A stretch of 8,700 bases of DNA from assembly GCA_028282625.1 (NCBI GenBank), contig JANQHP010000187.1, positions 1 through 8,700 on the forward strand, in the 5' to 3' direction. Positions 1 through 5,991 of this stretch are shown here, piece by piece. Source of the stretch: Rickettsiales bacterium (lineage in GTDB: Bacteria > Pseudomonadota > Alphaproteobacteria > Rickettsiales > UBA8987). Position 1 is the first letter of the stretch. Each line of letters opens with the position of its first letter. The notes under the pieces are model-generated. The model searched no databases. It saw nothing but the letters and a program-made list of their open reading frames with translations, and was not told the origin of the DNA. The translations under genes and the position numbers were made by a program.

Positions 1-105
1 GTTCAGCCTCACGGCCGAGGGCGACGCAGGCTTCGGCGGCGGCTCGTCGTACTTCTTCTGCGAGACGCTCGAGGCGTTGCCGGGCGGCACGGCGAGCGGC
101 ACAAA
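1..105. other. GC-rich left-edge segment of doubtful origin
   Basis: By hand count this stretch is roughly 70% GC, against about 55% in the ligase gene it runs into. The plus frame that joins the ligase is open but gives an Arg/Ala/Ser-rich string with no similarity to the part of the acyl-CoA synthetase fold expected before GKTPLKRL. Two minus-strand frames and one other plus frame are also open, as is usual for very GC-rich DNA. Family-like sequence begins only near position 105-110. A chimeric read or contig end, or a real recombination junction, would explain this. I cannot tell which, nor what the segment encodes. Confidence 0.5.
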
Positions 106-1343
106 AGGGCAAGACCCCGCTTAAGCGGCTCATTGTGGTGGATTTTTCGGCCGCGCTGCCTCAGCCCAAACGCACGCTGTTTCGTGTGCTCAAATGCCGC
201 CAGATGGTGCGTATTGCCTATGATTCGCAGCATATTTTTGCGTATGAAACGCTTCTAACGCACGCGCCTTTGCAGGAGGTGCCTGCGCTGGACCCGCGCC
301 ACGACCTGGCCGTGCTGCAATATACCGGCGGGACCACGGGTACGCCTAAGGCGGCGATGCTGACCCACGCCAATATTTATAGCAATGTGATCCAGTGCGG
401 GCGCTGGTTTGGTTCCGTGGAAGAAGGTGCAGAGCAGATGCTGGGTGTGTTGCCGTTTTTTCATGTGTTTGCGATGACAACCGTGATGCTGTTCTCGCTG
501 CACAAGGCGGCTACGTTGATCATGCATCCGCGCTTTGTGCTCAAAGATGTGCTGCGCGCGATTGCCAAGAAAAAGCCGACGCTGATGCCTGGTGTGCCGA
601 CGATGTATGCCGCGCTTGCCCATGACAAGAAGGTGCAGCGTTATGATCTTTCGAGCCTCAAGGCGTGTATTAGCGGTGGCGCGCCGCTGCCTTTGGAGAT
701 TCGCCAGCGCTTTGAGCAGCTGACCGGTTGCCGGCTGGTGGAAGGGTATGGTTTAACGGAAGCCTCACCGGTGGTGTGTGCCAATCCGCTTGAGGGCGGG
801 GTTACTGAAGGGACGGTGGGCTTTCCTTTGCCGGGGACGGAAGTGTGTATTGTGGACCAAAAGGAGCCAACGCGTGTGATGGGGCATGGGGAGATTGGTG
901 AGCTTTGTGTGCGCGGGCCGCAAGTGATGGTGGGCTATTGGCAGCAGCCAGACGAAACGGCGGCCACCTTGCTCGAAGGTGGCTGGCTGCGTACCGGTGA
1001 TATGGCAGAGCTGGCTCCAGATGGTACGGTGCGCATTGTGGACCGTATGAAAGAGATGATCATTGCGGGCGGGTATAATATTTATCCGCGCCAGGTGGAG
1101 GAGGTGATCTACCAGCATCCTGCCGTTGCGGAGGCGGCCGTGATTGGGGTGAAGCACGCTTACCGTGGGGAAGAGGTGAAATGTTTTGTGGTGGCCAAAA
1201 AGGGCCAGCATTTGGATGAAAAAACCCTGCTGGCTTTTCTGCAAGGCCGCCTCAGCGCTTATGCCATGCCCAAACATGTGGTTTTTCGTGACGCGCTCCC
1301 TAAGACGCTGATTGGCAAGATCGACAAAAAGGCGCTGACCTAG
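3..1343 (+). CDS. Long-chain fatty acid-CoA ligase (AMP-binding, FadD-type), 5' partial
   Basis: An adenylate-forming acyl-CoA synthetase that activates a fatty acid with ATP to an acyl-AMP and then forms the CoA thioester, feeding beta-oxidation or lipid synthesis. Residues counted from the GTG at 135: the ATP/AMP loop YTGGTTGTPK is at 63-72. GVPTMYAAL, SGGAPLP and GYGLTEASP follow in family order. Then come GGWLRTGD, the hinge region DRMKEMIIAGGYNIYP, and the C-terminal PKTLIGKIDKKAL, whose first Lys is followed by the catalytic-lysine region. The C-terminus is complete. Family members have about 550 residues, so 100-150 N-terminal residues are missing. The frame is open to the left edge, but only from about position 108 (GKTPLKRLIVVDF) does it look like the family. 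GTG 135 lies inside conserved sequence and is unlikely to be the true start. Chain-length specificity cannot be read from sequence. A hairpin terminator follows. Confidence 0.88.
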   Translation, partial: SASRPRATQASAAARRTSSARRSRRCRAARRAAQKGKTPLKRLIVVDFSAALPQPKRTLFRVLKCRQMVRIAYDSQHIFAYETLLTHAPLQEVPALDPRHDLAVLQYTGGTTGTPKAAMLTHANIYSNVIQCGRWFGSVEEGAEQMLGVLPFFHVFAMTTVMLFSLHKAATLIMHPRFVLKDVLRAIAKKKPTLMPGVPTMYAALAHDKKVQRYDLSSLKACISGGAPLPLEIRQRFEQLTGCRLVEGYGLTEASPVVCANPLEGGVTEGTVGFPLPGTEVCIVDQKEPTRVMGHGEIGELCVRGPQVMVGYWQQPDETAATLLEGGWLRTGDMAELAPDGTVRIVDRMKEMIIAGGYNIYPRQVEEVIYQHPAVAEAAVIGVKHAYRGEEVKCFVVAKKGQHLDEKTLLAFLQGRLSAYAMPKHVVFRDALPKTLIGKIDKKALT

Positions 1344-1374
1344 GGGTGGTTTTTGGGTGTGATAGAGCCAAAAG

Positions 1375-1402
1375 ACACGCAACAGATGCGCCTGTGTTTT
1401 TT
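1375..1402 (+). terminator. Intrinsic terminator after the acyl-CoA ligase
   Basis: ACACGCA (1375-1381) pairs with TGCG (1387-1390) and TGT (1393-1395) across a 5-nt loop, with a two-base bulge, and is followed by six T (1397-1402). The position, 32 nt after the ligase stop and before the cheY promoter, fits. The stem is modest because of the bulge. Confidence 0.45.
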
Positions 1403-1415
1403 ATGCACTTTAAGG

Positions 1416-1444
1416 TTGATTTTTCTCCTTCCTTTTCTTATTAA
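1416..1444 (+). promoter_or_regulatory. Sigma70-like promoter of the cheY-like gene
   Basis: TTGATT (1416-1421) and TATTAA (1439-1444) are separated by exactly 17 bp, about 48 bp before the start codon. Each hexamer matches the consensus at 4 of 6 positions. The surroundings are AT-rich. No flagellar sigma28 or sigma54 pattern was seen. Confidence 0.45.
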
Positions 1445-1491
1445 CTATAAAGAGTGCTACTCTTAACCTGTTTGTTTCATGAGGTATTTTT

Positions 1492-1857
1492 ATGGGTAAA
1501 AACTGTCTGATCGTCGATGATTCGCCTACGATGCGTAATATGCTCAAACTGCCAATGGAGCAGGAGGGGTTTGAGGTGGCGACCGCACAAGACGGTGAAA
1601 AAGCCTTCAAGCTTGCGCAGGGAAGTGCTTATGACCTCATTATTACCGATATCAATATGCCGAATATGGATGGGATTGAGTTGATTCGCGTGTTGCGCGA
1701 TACCGATGAGCATAAATTTACCCCGATTCTGGTGGTGACCACCGAAGGGGGCCAAAACGCCAAGGAAGCGGGGAAATCGGCCGGGGCATCGGGTTGGATT
1801 GTGAAGCCGTTTAACCCAGAAACGCTGATCAAAGCGGTACGCAAGCTGACCGGCTAG
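1492..1857 (+). CDS. cheY: CheY-like single-domain response regulator
   Basis: A 121-residue receiver domain with no output domain, the usual length for CheY. Acidic-pocket residues are D9 and D10 (IVDD). The phospho-acceptor is D53 in ITDINMPNMDG. The switch Thr is T83 (VVTT) and the conserved Lys is K105 in GWIVKPF. Spacings 53-83-105 match E. coli CheY 57-87-109. The aromatic switch position next to the Lys region is W102 rather than Tyr, which is common in alphaproteobacterial CheY proteins. GAGG at 1481-1484 lies 7 nt before ATG. The gene is monocistronic with its own promoter. By family, phosphorylation by a CheA-type kinase would let it bind FliM. No chemotaxis genes are adjacent, so it could instead serve another phosphorelay. 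A T-rich tract follows the stop, but the hairpin before it is too short to call a terminator. Confidence 0.92.
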   Translation: MGKNCLIVDDSPTMRNMLKLPMEQEGFEVATAQDGEKAFKLAQGSAYDLIITDINMPNMDGIELIRVLRDTDEHKFTPILVVTTEGGQNAKEAGKSAGASGWIVKPFNPETLIKAVRKLTG

Positions 1858-1886
1858 CGCCTTTTGTTTCTTTTTTAAGCCGCATT

Positions 1887-2303
1887 TTACGCCGCAAAAA
1901 GCTGGGCATCCTCTTTAAAAGCCTTAAACTCCAGGGCGTTGTTGCTTGGGTCTAAGAAAAACATGGTTGCTTGTTCGCCCGGCTCGCCCTCAAAGCGAAT
2001 ATAGGGTGCGATGATAAACTCCATCTCGCCTGCTTGAAGGCGCGTAGCCAATGCCTGCCAGTCTTCCCAGGCCAGGACGATACCAAAATGCCGGACCGGC
2101 ACGGATTTGCCATCGACTTCATTGGCGGCCGCGCGGTGTACTTCTTCGGGCTTAAGATGCAGGGAAAGCTGGTGGCCAAAAAAGTTGCAATCCACCCATT
2201 TTTCTGCCGTGCGTCCAAGGGTGCATCCAAGCGTGTGGGTATAAAAGTGCGTGGCTTTTTCGAGGTCATCCACGGCAATAGCCAGGTGAAAAGGGCGAGG
2301 CAT
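1887..2303 (-). CDS. VOC superfamily protein (glyoxalase/dioxygenase fold)
   Basis: 138 residues forming two babbab repeats of the vicinal oxygen chelate fold. The first starts at FHLAIAVDDLEKATHFYTHTLG (residues 5-26), the second at RHFGIVLAW (71-79). It ends in FFLDPSNNALEFKAF, the usual VOC C-terminal strand pair. The candidate metal ligands H6, H49, H72 and E125 are all present, so metal binding is likely. AGGAGG (2308-2313 on the complement) lies 4 nt before ATG and fixes the start. The substrate cannot be assigned: relatives include glyoxalase I-like, bleomycin or fosfomycin resistance-like and ring-cleavage enzymes. The gene is convergent with the cheY-like gene, with only 29 bp between stops, and has no operon partner. 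Confidence 0.85.
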   Translation of the reverse strand: MPRPFHLAIAVDDLEKATHFYTHTLGCTLGRTAEKWVDCNFFGHQLSLHLKPEEVHRAAANEVDGKSVPVRHFGIVLAWEDWQALATRLQAGEMEFIIAPYIRFEGEPGEQATMFFLDPSNNALEFKAFKEDAQLFAA

Positions 2304-2315
2304 GTGACCTCCTGC

Positions 2316-2364
2316 ATATGGTTTAAACGGTCTGTACCATATATGATTCCACGCAAAAATGCAA
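2316..2364 (-). promoter_or_regulatory. Candidate promoter and operator of the VOC gene
   Basis: On the minus strand TTGCAT (2364-2359) and TATGGT (2341-2336) are 17 bp apart; both hexamers are weak. An inverted repeat ATATGGT (2316-2322) / ACCATAT (2336-2342), half-site centres 20 bp apart, covers the -10 and the likely start of transcription. This would suit a dimeric repressor. No regulator gene is linked. Confidence 0.3.
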
Positions 2365-2393
2365 TCTGTGGCCTTGTGTTGTTATTTCTTGCG

Positions 2394-2427
2394 CTGGATC
2401 CCGCGGTGAAACCGGGGAATGACGGGT
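2394..2427. repeat. REP-like palindromic element
   Basis: The stretch reads CTGGATCCCGCGG, GTGAAACC, GGGGAATGACGGG. CCCGCGGT and ACCGGGG fold over a GAA loop, with seven pairs and one G-G mismatch. The pattern GGATCCCGCGG...CCGGGGAATGACG is of a kind I associate with dispersed intergenic palindromes in alphaproteobacterial genomes. Only one copy is in this window, so its repetitive nature is inferred from that resemblance. Confidence 0.45.
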
Positions 2428-2471
2428 GAAGAAGAATATGCAAAGACAGGTGCAAACGATGCACACTCTGC

Positions 2472-2510
2472 TTGATTTCTTTTTGTAAGTCTGTATGCTC
2501 CGCCGGCGGA
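2472..2510 (+). promoter_or_regulatory. Candidate tRNA-Asp promoter with palindromic GC-rich discriminator
   Basis: TTGATT (2472-2477) and TATGCT (2494-2499) with a 16-bp spacer precede the tRNA by about 65 bp. The -10 runs into the perfect 12-bp palindrome TCCGCCGGCGGA (2499-2510). A GC-rich discriminator is expected for a stringently controlled stable-RNA promoter. The palindrome also equals the two end motifs of the tRNA-tail element (TCCGCC and GGCGGA) joined together. Confidence 0.4.
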
Positions 2511-2563
2511 TTTTCTGGTGCACGGATTGATGAAGTGCCAGATCTTCTTTTCCCCGCTTATGT

Positions 2564-2638
<75 letters not shown>

Positions 2639-2640
<2 letters not shown>

Positions 2641-2747
2641 TCCGCCTCCGCAAATTTTAGCTATGCTAAAATTTGCTGCGGCGAGATTGGCTTGCACATA
2701 CGCAACCTCACACTCTACATTATCGAGGAACAAGAAGGAGGCGGATG
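2639..2747 (+). repeat. tRNA-tail palindromic element, copy 1 (after tRNA-Asp)
   Basis: The ends form an exact 11-bp inverted repeat, CATCCGCCTCC (2639-2649) and GGAGGCGGATG (2737-2747), overlapping the CA of the tRNA CCA. Directly inside the left end is a perfect 12-bp hairpin with a 3-nt loop: GCAAATTTTAGC (2650-2661), TAT, GCTAAAATTTGC (2665-2676). It is followed by GCGGCGAG (2678-2685), whose GGCGAG could pair with CTCGCC at 2749-2754. No T-run follows the hairpin, so it is not a classic terminator. No coding frame is convincing. It resembles the element after tRNA-Thr at 5992-6108 in end motif, hairpin position and the shared octamer. Confidence 0.6.
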
Positions 2748-2764
2748 CCTCGCCACAGTGAATC

Positions 2765-2787
2765 TTGTTGTTACATAGTGACAACAA
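2765..2787 (+). repeat. Hairpin upstream of the GIY-YIG gene
   Basis: TTGTTGTTAC (2765-2774) pairs with GTGACAACAA (2778-2787) over an ATA loop: ten pairs including one T-G wobble. It ends 27 bp before the GIY-YIG ATG. It could shape the 5' leader or be a recognition site for the nuclease; nothing in the sequence decides between these. Confidence 0.45.
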
Positions 2788-2814
2788 ACGAACGGCGGCG
2801 GGCCGGATACAAAA

Positions 2815-3054
2815 ATGCACTATGTATATGTTCTATAGAGCTTATCAAAGCCCAAACATTTCTATACAGGTGAAACACTAGATTTAAAAAAGCGACTGCA
2901 TGAACATAATGCAGGCAAATCTATTCACACCAATAAACACAAGCCTTGGAGGATATATTGCTACTTTGCTATGGAGAATATAACCAAGGCAAAAGCTTTT
3001 GAAGCATATCTGAAAACAGCCTCAGGAAGACGATTTCTATTACGACATTGTTGA
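2815..3054 (+). pseudogene. GIY-YIG endonuclease-like gene with in-frame amber codon
   Basis: Reading from ATG 2815 to TGA 3052-3054 gives a 79-codon frame of the short UPF0213-like GIY-YIG family. MHYVYVL carries the GIY-equivalent, then TAG at 2836-2838, then SLSKPKHFYTGET with the YIG-equivalent YTG. LKKRLHEHNAGKS holds the conserved Arg, AKAFEAYLKT the conserved Glu, and GRRFLLRH the family C-terminus. Apart from codon 8 everything is intact. Relatives often have VLQS or VLRS here, so one CAG-to-TAG change would explain it. No start codon after the stop keeps the GIY half. No clear ribosome site is seen. The gene is AT-richer than its neighbours, consistent with recent arrival. It may be a fresh pseudogene, a suppressed amber codon or a sequencing error. 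It lies between the tRNA-Asp tail element and the tRNA-Asp fragment. Confidence 0.8.
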
Positions 3055-3061
3055 ATACTCC

Positions 3062-3126
3062 CCTCCGGGCGTGACACAATCACATGTCAAAAAGAGCGCG
3101 CATTCCGCGCGCGGTCACGCCGGAGG
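3062..3126. repeat. Inverted repeat made of tRNA-Asp sequence
   Basis: CCTCCGGGCGTGAC (3062-3075) is the reverse complement of GTCACGCCGGAGG (3114-3126), itself the anticodon-to-variable-loop part of tRNA-Asp, with one extra base. The arms can pair over 13 bp with one bulge, enclosing 38 nt that hold the GCGCGC hairpin. The same arm is also inverted relative to the intact tRNA at 2598-2610, so the whole GIY-YIG segment is flanked by inverted copies of tRNA sequence. Confidence 0.55.
3089..3112 (-). terminator. Intrinsic terminator of the peroxidase-kinase operon
   Basis: On the minus strand, GCGCGC (3112-3107), loop GGAAT and GCGCGC (3101-3096) are followed by TCTTTTT (3095-3089). The all-GC six-pair stem and T-run lie about 50 nt after the kinase stop, as expected of a Rho-independent terminator. 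The transcript crosses the tRNA-Asp fragment in antisense before ending. Confidence 0.7.
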
Positions 3127-3147
3127 TCGCGGGTTCAAGTCCCGTCA
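3114..3147 (+). repeat. tRNA-Asp fragment, 34-bp direct repeat of 2598-2631
   Basis: These 34 bases are identical to the tRNA-Asp gene from the first anticodon base through the T arm to the first acceptor-side bases (offset 516). The 5' half of a tRNA is absent. The following sequence, ATTTGCCCTACCA, ends in CCA like a tRNA but cannot pair with the GGGGGTG acceptor of tRNA-Asp. It is therefore not simply the displaced original 3' end. Likely readings are an attachment-site-like duplication, a fragment carried by the GIY-YIG element, or a fusion with another tRNA 3' end. It lies 13 bp from the kinase stop codon. Confidence 0.85.
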
Positions 3148-3160
3148 TTTGCCCTACCAT

Positions 3161-4789
3161 TTACTCCGCCACTTCTACCGGGAGCATGACCCAGAAGGTG
3201 GTGCCTTCCTGGTTGCGGCTGTGGAAGCCGATTCGGCCGTCCATCAGTTCGACCAGGTTCCTGGAGATGGCAAGGCCAAGCCCGGTGCCGCCGAATTTCC
3301 GCGTGGTGGAGCCATCGGCCTGGGTAAATTTATCAAAGATATGCGGCTGTTTTTCTTCTGCGATGCCGATGCCTGTATCGGTGACGCTCAGGCGGATCCA
3401 TGTGCTGTTTGCTGTGGTTCCTCTTGGGGGGTCGGTGGATTCGATCATCACCTGGACCTGCCCGGATTCGGTAAATTTGATGGCGTTGCCAATCAGGTTG
3501 AGCATCACCTGTCGGATACGCACCGAATCCCCGATAATGTGCTTAGGTGTGCCGGGCAGATAATGCAGCAATAGCAACAAGCCTTTTTTCTTGGCTTCCA
3601 CCAGCAACAGGGCGATGACCTCCTCGGCGGTTTTTTCCAACGAGAAGCTGCGGCCTTCCAGCTCCATTTTGCCGGACTCGATCTTGGAGAAATCCAGAAT
3701 ATCGTTGATGATACCAAGCAAGGCATCGGCCGAAGAAAGCACCATCTGCGCGCGCTGTTTTTGTACATCGCTTAACGGTTCGCTTAGCATGATTTCGGTC
3801 ATGCCGATAATGCCATTCATGGGTGTACGAATTTCATGGCTCATGCTGGCTAAAAACTCCGACTTCATCTGGCTGGCCGATTGTGCCATGCGACGGGCTT
3901 TGTTGAACGCCAGACTCACCAGGGTGCTGATATAGATCACCAGCAACAGCGCGGATAAAAAGAGGCCAATGGTAAAGAGGCGGATATCTTGCTGCACCAG
4001 CATTTGGTGCTTGGTGTAGTAATCGTGCAAGGTTTGGATATGTTCTACCACGCCATCATGGACGATGGTATCGATCAGCTGGTGGTCGCGTGCCAGATGC
4101 TTCAGGATGAGCCGGCTATGTTGCAAAAATCGCTCCAGCTTTTTTTGTTCCGGCGTAGCAAGGGTTGCAAGCTTTTGTTCAAGCCTATCTAGCCTGGTGT
4201 GTATGGCCTCAAACAAGGCATGGTCGCGGCTGGCATAAAGCAGCAGGAGGTCATCACTTGCCAACGCCACATCGTTGCGCAAGGCGCTCAGAGCGGTGCG
4301 ACCCTCAAGCAGGGTGGCGAGCTCTTTGCCAAGCAGGGGCATGTAGCGAATGGAGTTGATCAAGACGGCGTGGTGCCTTTTATATTCTTCGAGCAGGGTA
4401 TCTTCTTGACGTAGCAGGTCTTGGTAGCTTTCCAGCAGCGTGTGAATTTTTTGCTCCACCGCATGAAATGGCTCGCTGTTTATACGGAGCAAATTCAGCA
4501 ACCCGATGCGATAGGATGTGAGTTGTTCGGGTTTAAGCGCTAAAATATCTTCCGCTAGGGTGTGAATTTCTTCGGAGGTGTAGGAGATGGGGTCATAATG
4601 GTTCATCAACCCGCTTTCGACCAGCAGGATATTTTCATGCTGTTTGGTGTGCAGCTGATCCAAGTGCCACAAATCGCTGCGCAAGTTGGCATGCACTTCG
4701 TCATCGATAATCGCTAGCTCATAGGCAAAAAAGCCGACACAAAAGAGAAGTAGCGTGAGGAGTGCACCGTGGAGGTAGGACTTTTTCAT
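3161..4789 (-). CDS. Membrane sensor histidine kinase
   Basis: 542 residues. TM1 is at about 7-28 and TM2 at about 271-295. Between them is a roughly 240-residue periplasmic sensor, Leu/His/Glu-rich and mostly helical, that I cannot assign to a named family. No HAMP or PAS domain is obvious. The HisKA H-box SHEIRTPMNG places the phospho-His at H318. The ATPase has N-box NLIGNAIKF (431-439), G1 DTGIGI (471-476), F-box HIFDKFTQADGST and G2 GGTGLGLAISR (500-510). All catalytic motifs are intact. The protein ends after the ATPase domain, with no receiver or HPt. The ATG has no strong ribosome site; the gene starts 15 nt after the peroxidase stop, so translation may be coupled. Partner and signal are unknown, but the operon suggests a periplasmic redox or peroxide-related cue. 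Confidence 0.93.
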   Translation of the reverse strand: MKKSYLHGALLTLLLFCVGFFAYELAIIDDEVHANLRSDLWHLDQLHTKQHENILLVESGLMNHYDPISYTSEEIHTLAEDILALKPEQLTSYRIGLLNLLRINSEPFHAVEQKIHTLLESYQDLLRQEDTLLEEYKRHHAVLINSIRYMPLLGKELATLLEGRTALSALRNDVALASDDLLLLYASRDHALFEAIHTRLDRLEQKLATLATPEQKKLERFLQHSRLILKHLARDHQLIDTIVHDGVVEHIQTLHDYYTKHQMLVQQDIRLFTIGLFLSALLLVIYISTLVSLAFNKARRMAQSASQMKSEFLASMSHEIRTPMNGIIGMTEIMLSEPLSDVQKQRAQMVLSSADALLGIINDILDFSKIESGKMELEGRSFSLEKTAEEVIALLLVEAKKKGLLLLLHYLPGTPKHIIGDSVRIRQVMLNLIGNAIKFTESGQVQVMIESTDPPRGTTANSTWIRLSVTDTGIGIAEEKQPHIFDKFTQADGSTTRKFGGTGLGLAISRNLVELMDGRIGFHSRNQEGTTFWVMLPVEVAE

Positions 4790-4804
4790 CGCAAGACACG
4801 GGCC

Positions 4805-5791
4805 TTAAGGGTTTTTCGGCTCAAGGATTTCTTCATATGTACCGCTTAGTGAGCGAAGAAATTCGCCAATGGCCTCTATTTCTTCCTTGCTTAAGTCACG
4901 CCCCAGCTGGTAGTCGGCCATAATTTGGATGGCCTCCTCCAGGGTCGCGGCACTTCCATCATGAAAATACGGAGGCGTTTCCGCCACATGGCGCAAGGAA
5001 GGTACGCGGAAAACGTGCTTATCCTCCTCCTTGCCTGTGACATGAAAACGGCCGAGATCCTTGTGGGTGATATCCCCCCGATCTTTGAAGTAATCTTTCA
5101 CAATGCCGAATGTTTGAAACATATTACCCCCCAGATTAGCACCCTGGTGGCAGGAAGCACATCCATATTTCTTGAAGTAGAGATAGCCTTGCTTGGCCGT
5201 TTGGCTGATGGCGTCTTCTTCTCCTTTTAAATAACGGTCAAACGGGCTGTTGGGTGTGACCAGCGACCTTTCATAGGTGGCAATGGCGTCTTTCACCGCT
5301 TTTTCGGTGGGCGGGCTCCGGTAAATGCTAAAGAATGTTTCACGGTACTCGCTGTGTTGCCGCAGACGCTTGATCACCTCTTTCCACGTGATGCCCATCT
5401 CGTTTGCGTTGTGCAGCGGGCCATCGATTTGTGCCTCAAGACTATCGGCGCGGCCATCCCAGAACTGCATGAAATTCAGCCCGCTGTTAAAAACCGTGGG
5501 AATGTTAATGGGTTCGGCGATGCCACTGACGCCGGGTATGGAAAAAGCCATGCCAGGGGCGGCGCCATGGTTTTCAATCGCGTGGCACGAGGCGCAAGAA
5601 AGGGTGCGATCATGGGAAAGGAGTGTATCGTGGAAGAGCGCTTTGCCAAGGGCTACTTTCTTCGGGTCCAGATTCGGTGCAGGAGGGATGGGTTTAACCG
5701 GCTCATTGCGCAGTTGCGCCTGCAAGGGGGCAGTGCATACCATGCTTAGCAGGCATAGGAGGGTTACCATGCGGTATACAAAAGAGGCCAT
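4805..5791 (-). CDS. Di-heme cytochrome c peroxidase (CcpA/MauG family)
   Basis: A periplasmic bacterial-type cytochrome c peroxidase, reducing H2O2 to water with electrons from small c-type cytochromes. The 328-residue length is typical. A signal peptide (hydrophobic core about 8-20, likely cleavage after LQA at 25) sends it to the periplasm. Two heme sites are CASCH at 66-70 and 211-215. Family landmarks are FHDTLLSHDRTLSC, FWDGRA (110-115), NANEMG with E131 at the position of the conserved active-site Glu, VPSLRHVAETPPYFHDG (263-279) and EEAIQIM, where M291 is the likely distal ligand of one heme. An AAGGGG ribosome site lies about 6 nt before the ATG, favouring it over M8. It is first in an operon with the histidine kinase. 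MauG-like maturation enzymes share the fold, but no such substrate genes are nearby. Confidence 0.93.
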   Translation of the reverse strand: MASFVYRMVTLLCLLSMVCTAPLQAQLRNEPVKPIPPAPNLDPKKVALGKALFHDTLLSHDRTLSCASCHAIENHGAAPGMAFSIPGVSGIAEPINIPTVFNSGLNFMQFWDGRADSLEAQIDGPLHNANEMGITWKEVIKRLRQHSEYRETFFSIYRSPPTEKAVKDAIATYERSLVTPNSPFDRYLKGEEDAISQTAKQGYLYFKKYGCASCHQGANLGGNMFQTFGIVKDYFKDRGDITHKDLGRFHVTGKEEDKHVFRVPSLRHVAETPPYFHDGSAATLEEAIQIMADYQLGRDLSKEEIEAIGEFLRSLSGTYEEILEPKNP

Positions 5792-5832
5792 ACGCGTTCC
5801 CCTTAAACGTACGGAGTGAATTCAACCAGGAC

Positions 5833-5883
5833 ATGCATATGCACGCCTTGATGCATAGTAGTGGTTGTTTTTTCTTCTGTAAA
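5833..5883 (-). promoter_or_regulatory. Promoter of the peroxidase-kinase operon
   Basis: On the minus strand TTTACA (5883-5878, 5 of 6 to consensus) and TACTAT (5860-5855, 4 of 6) are 17 bp apart. The predicted leader is about 57 nt. Two ATGCAT palindromes at 5833-5838 and 5851-5856, 18 bp apart, overlap the -10 edge and the initial transcribed region and could be operator half-sites. No FNR-like TTGAT-N4-ATCAA site was found. Confidence 0.5.
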
Positions 5884-5919
5884 CGGAAAGGATAGGAGAT
5901 GGTGGGGTTGTGGACTCGG

Positions 5920-5963
5920 TTTTTAGGAGGCCAGTTTTTTTACAAGGCCAGTTTTTTAGGAGG
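5920..5963. repeat. Short direct repeats upstream of the peroxidase promoter
   Basis: GGCCAGTTTTTT occurs at 5929-5940 and 5946-5957 (period 17), and TTTTTAGGAGG at 5920-5930 and 5953-5963. Together they make a small overlapping repeat upstream of the -35 of the minus-strand operon. The AGGAGG copies look like ribosome sites on the plus strand, but only a four-codon frame follows. The role is unknown; slippage duplication is the simplest reading. Confidence 0.5.
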
Positions 5964-5991
5964 ATGGTGTATCACTAGAACTTAGACATAG

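Noticed and set aside
765..1382. Long minus-strand frame within the acyl-CoA ligase
   Set aside because: It mirrors a well-supported plus-strand gene; His/Arg-rich shadow with no motif.
1851..1876. Terminator between the cheY-like gene and the convergent VOC gene
   Set aside because: The T-rich tract is real, but the only adjacent stem is three pairs (GGC/GCC); too weak to call.
2650..2676. Hairpin after tRNA-Asp as an intrinsic terminator
   Set aside because: The stem is perfect but is followed by TGCGGCG, not a T-run; it fits better as part of the repeated element.
3096..3159. A second functional tRNA ending in CCA at 3159
   Set aside because: No acceptor 5' strand, D arm or matching anticodon stem lies upstream; only the variable loop and T arm fold.
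3071..3574. Open plus-strand frames with HAGGRGFKSRH / TPEVAGSSPV strings (also 2579-2761)
   Set aside because: These strings are the translation of tRNA 3' halves; the remainder is antisense to the histidine kinase or covers the palindromic element. They are well-known false proteins.
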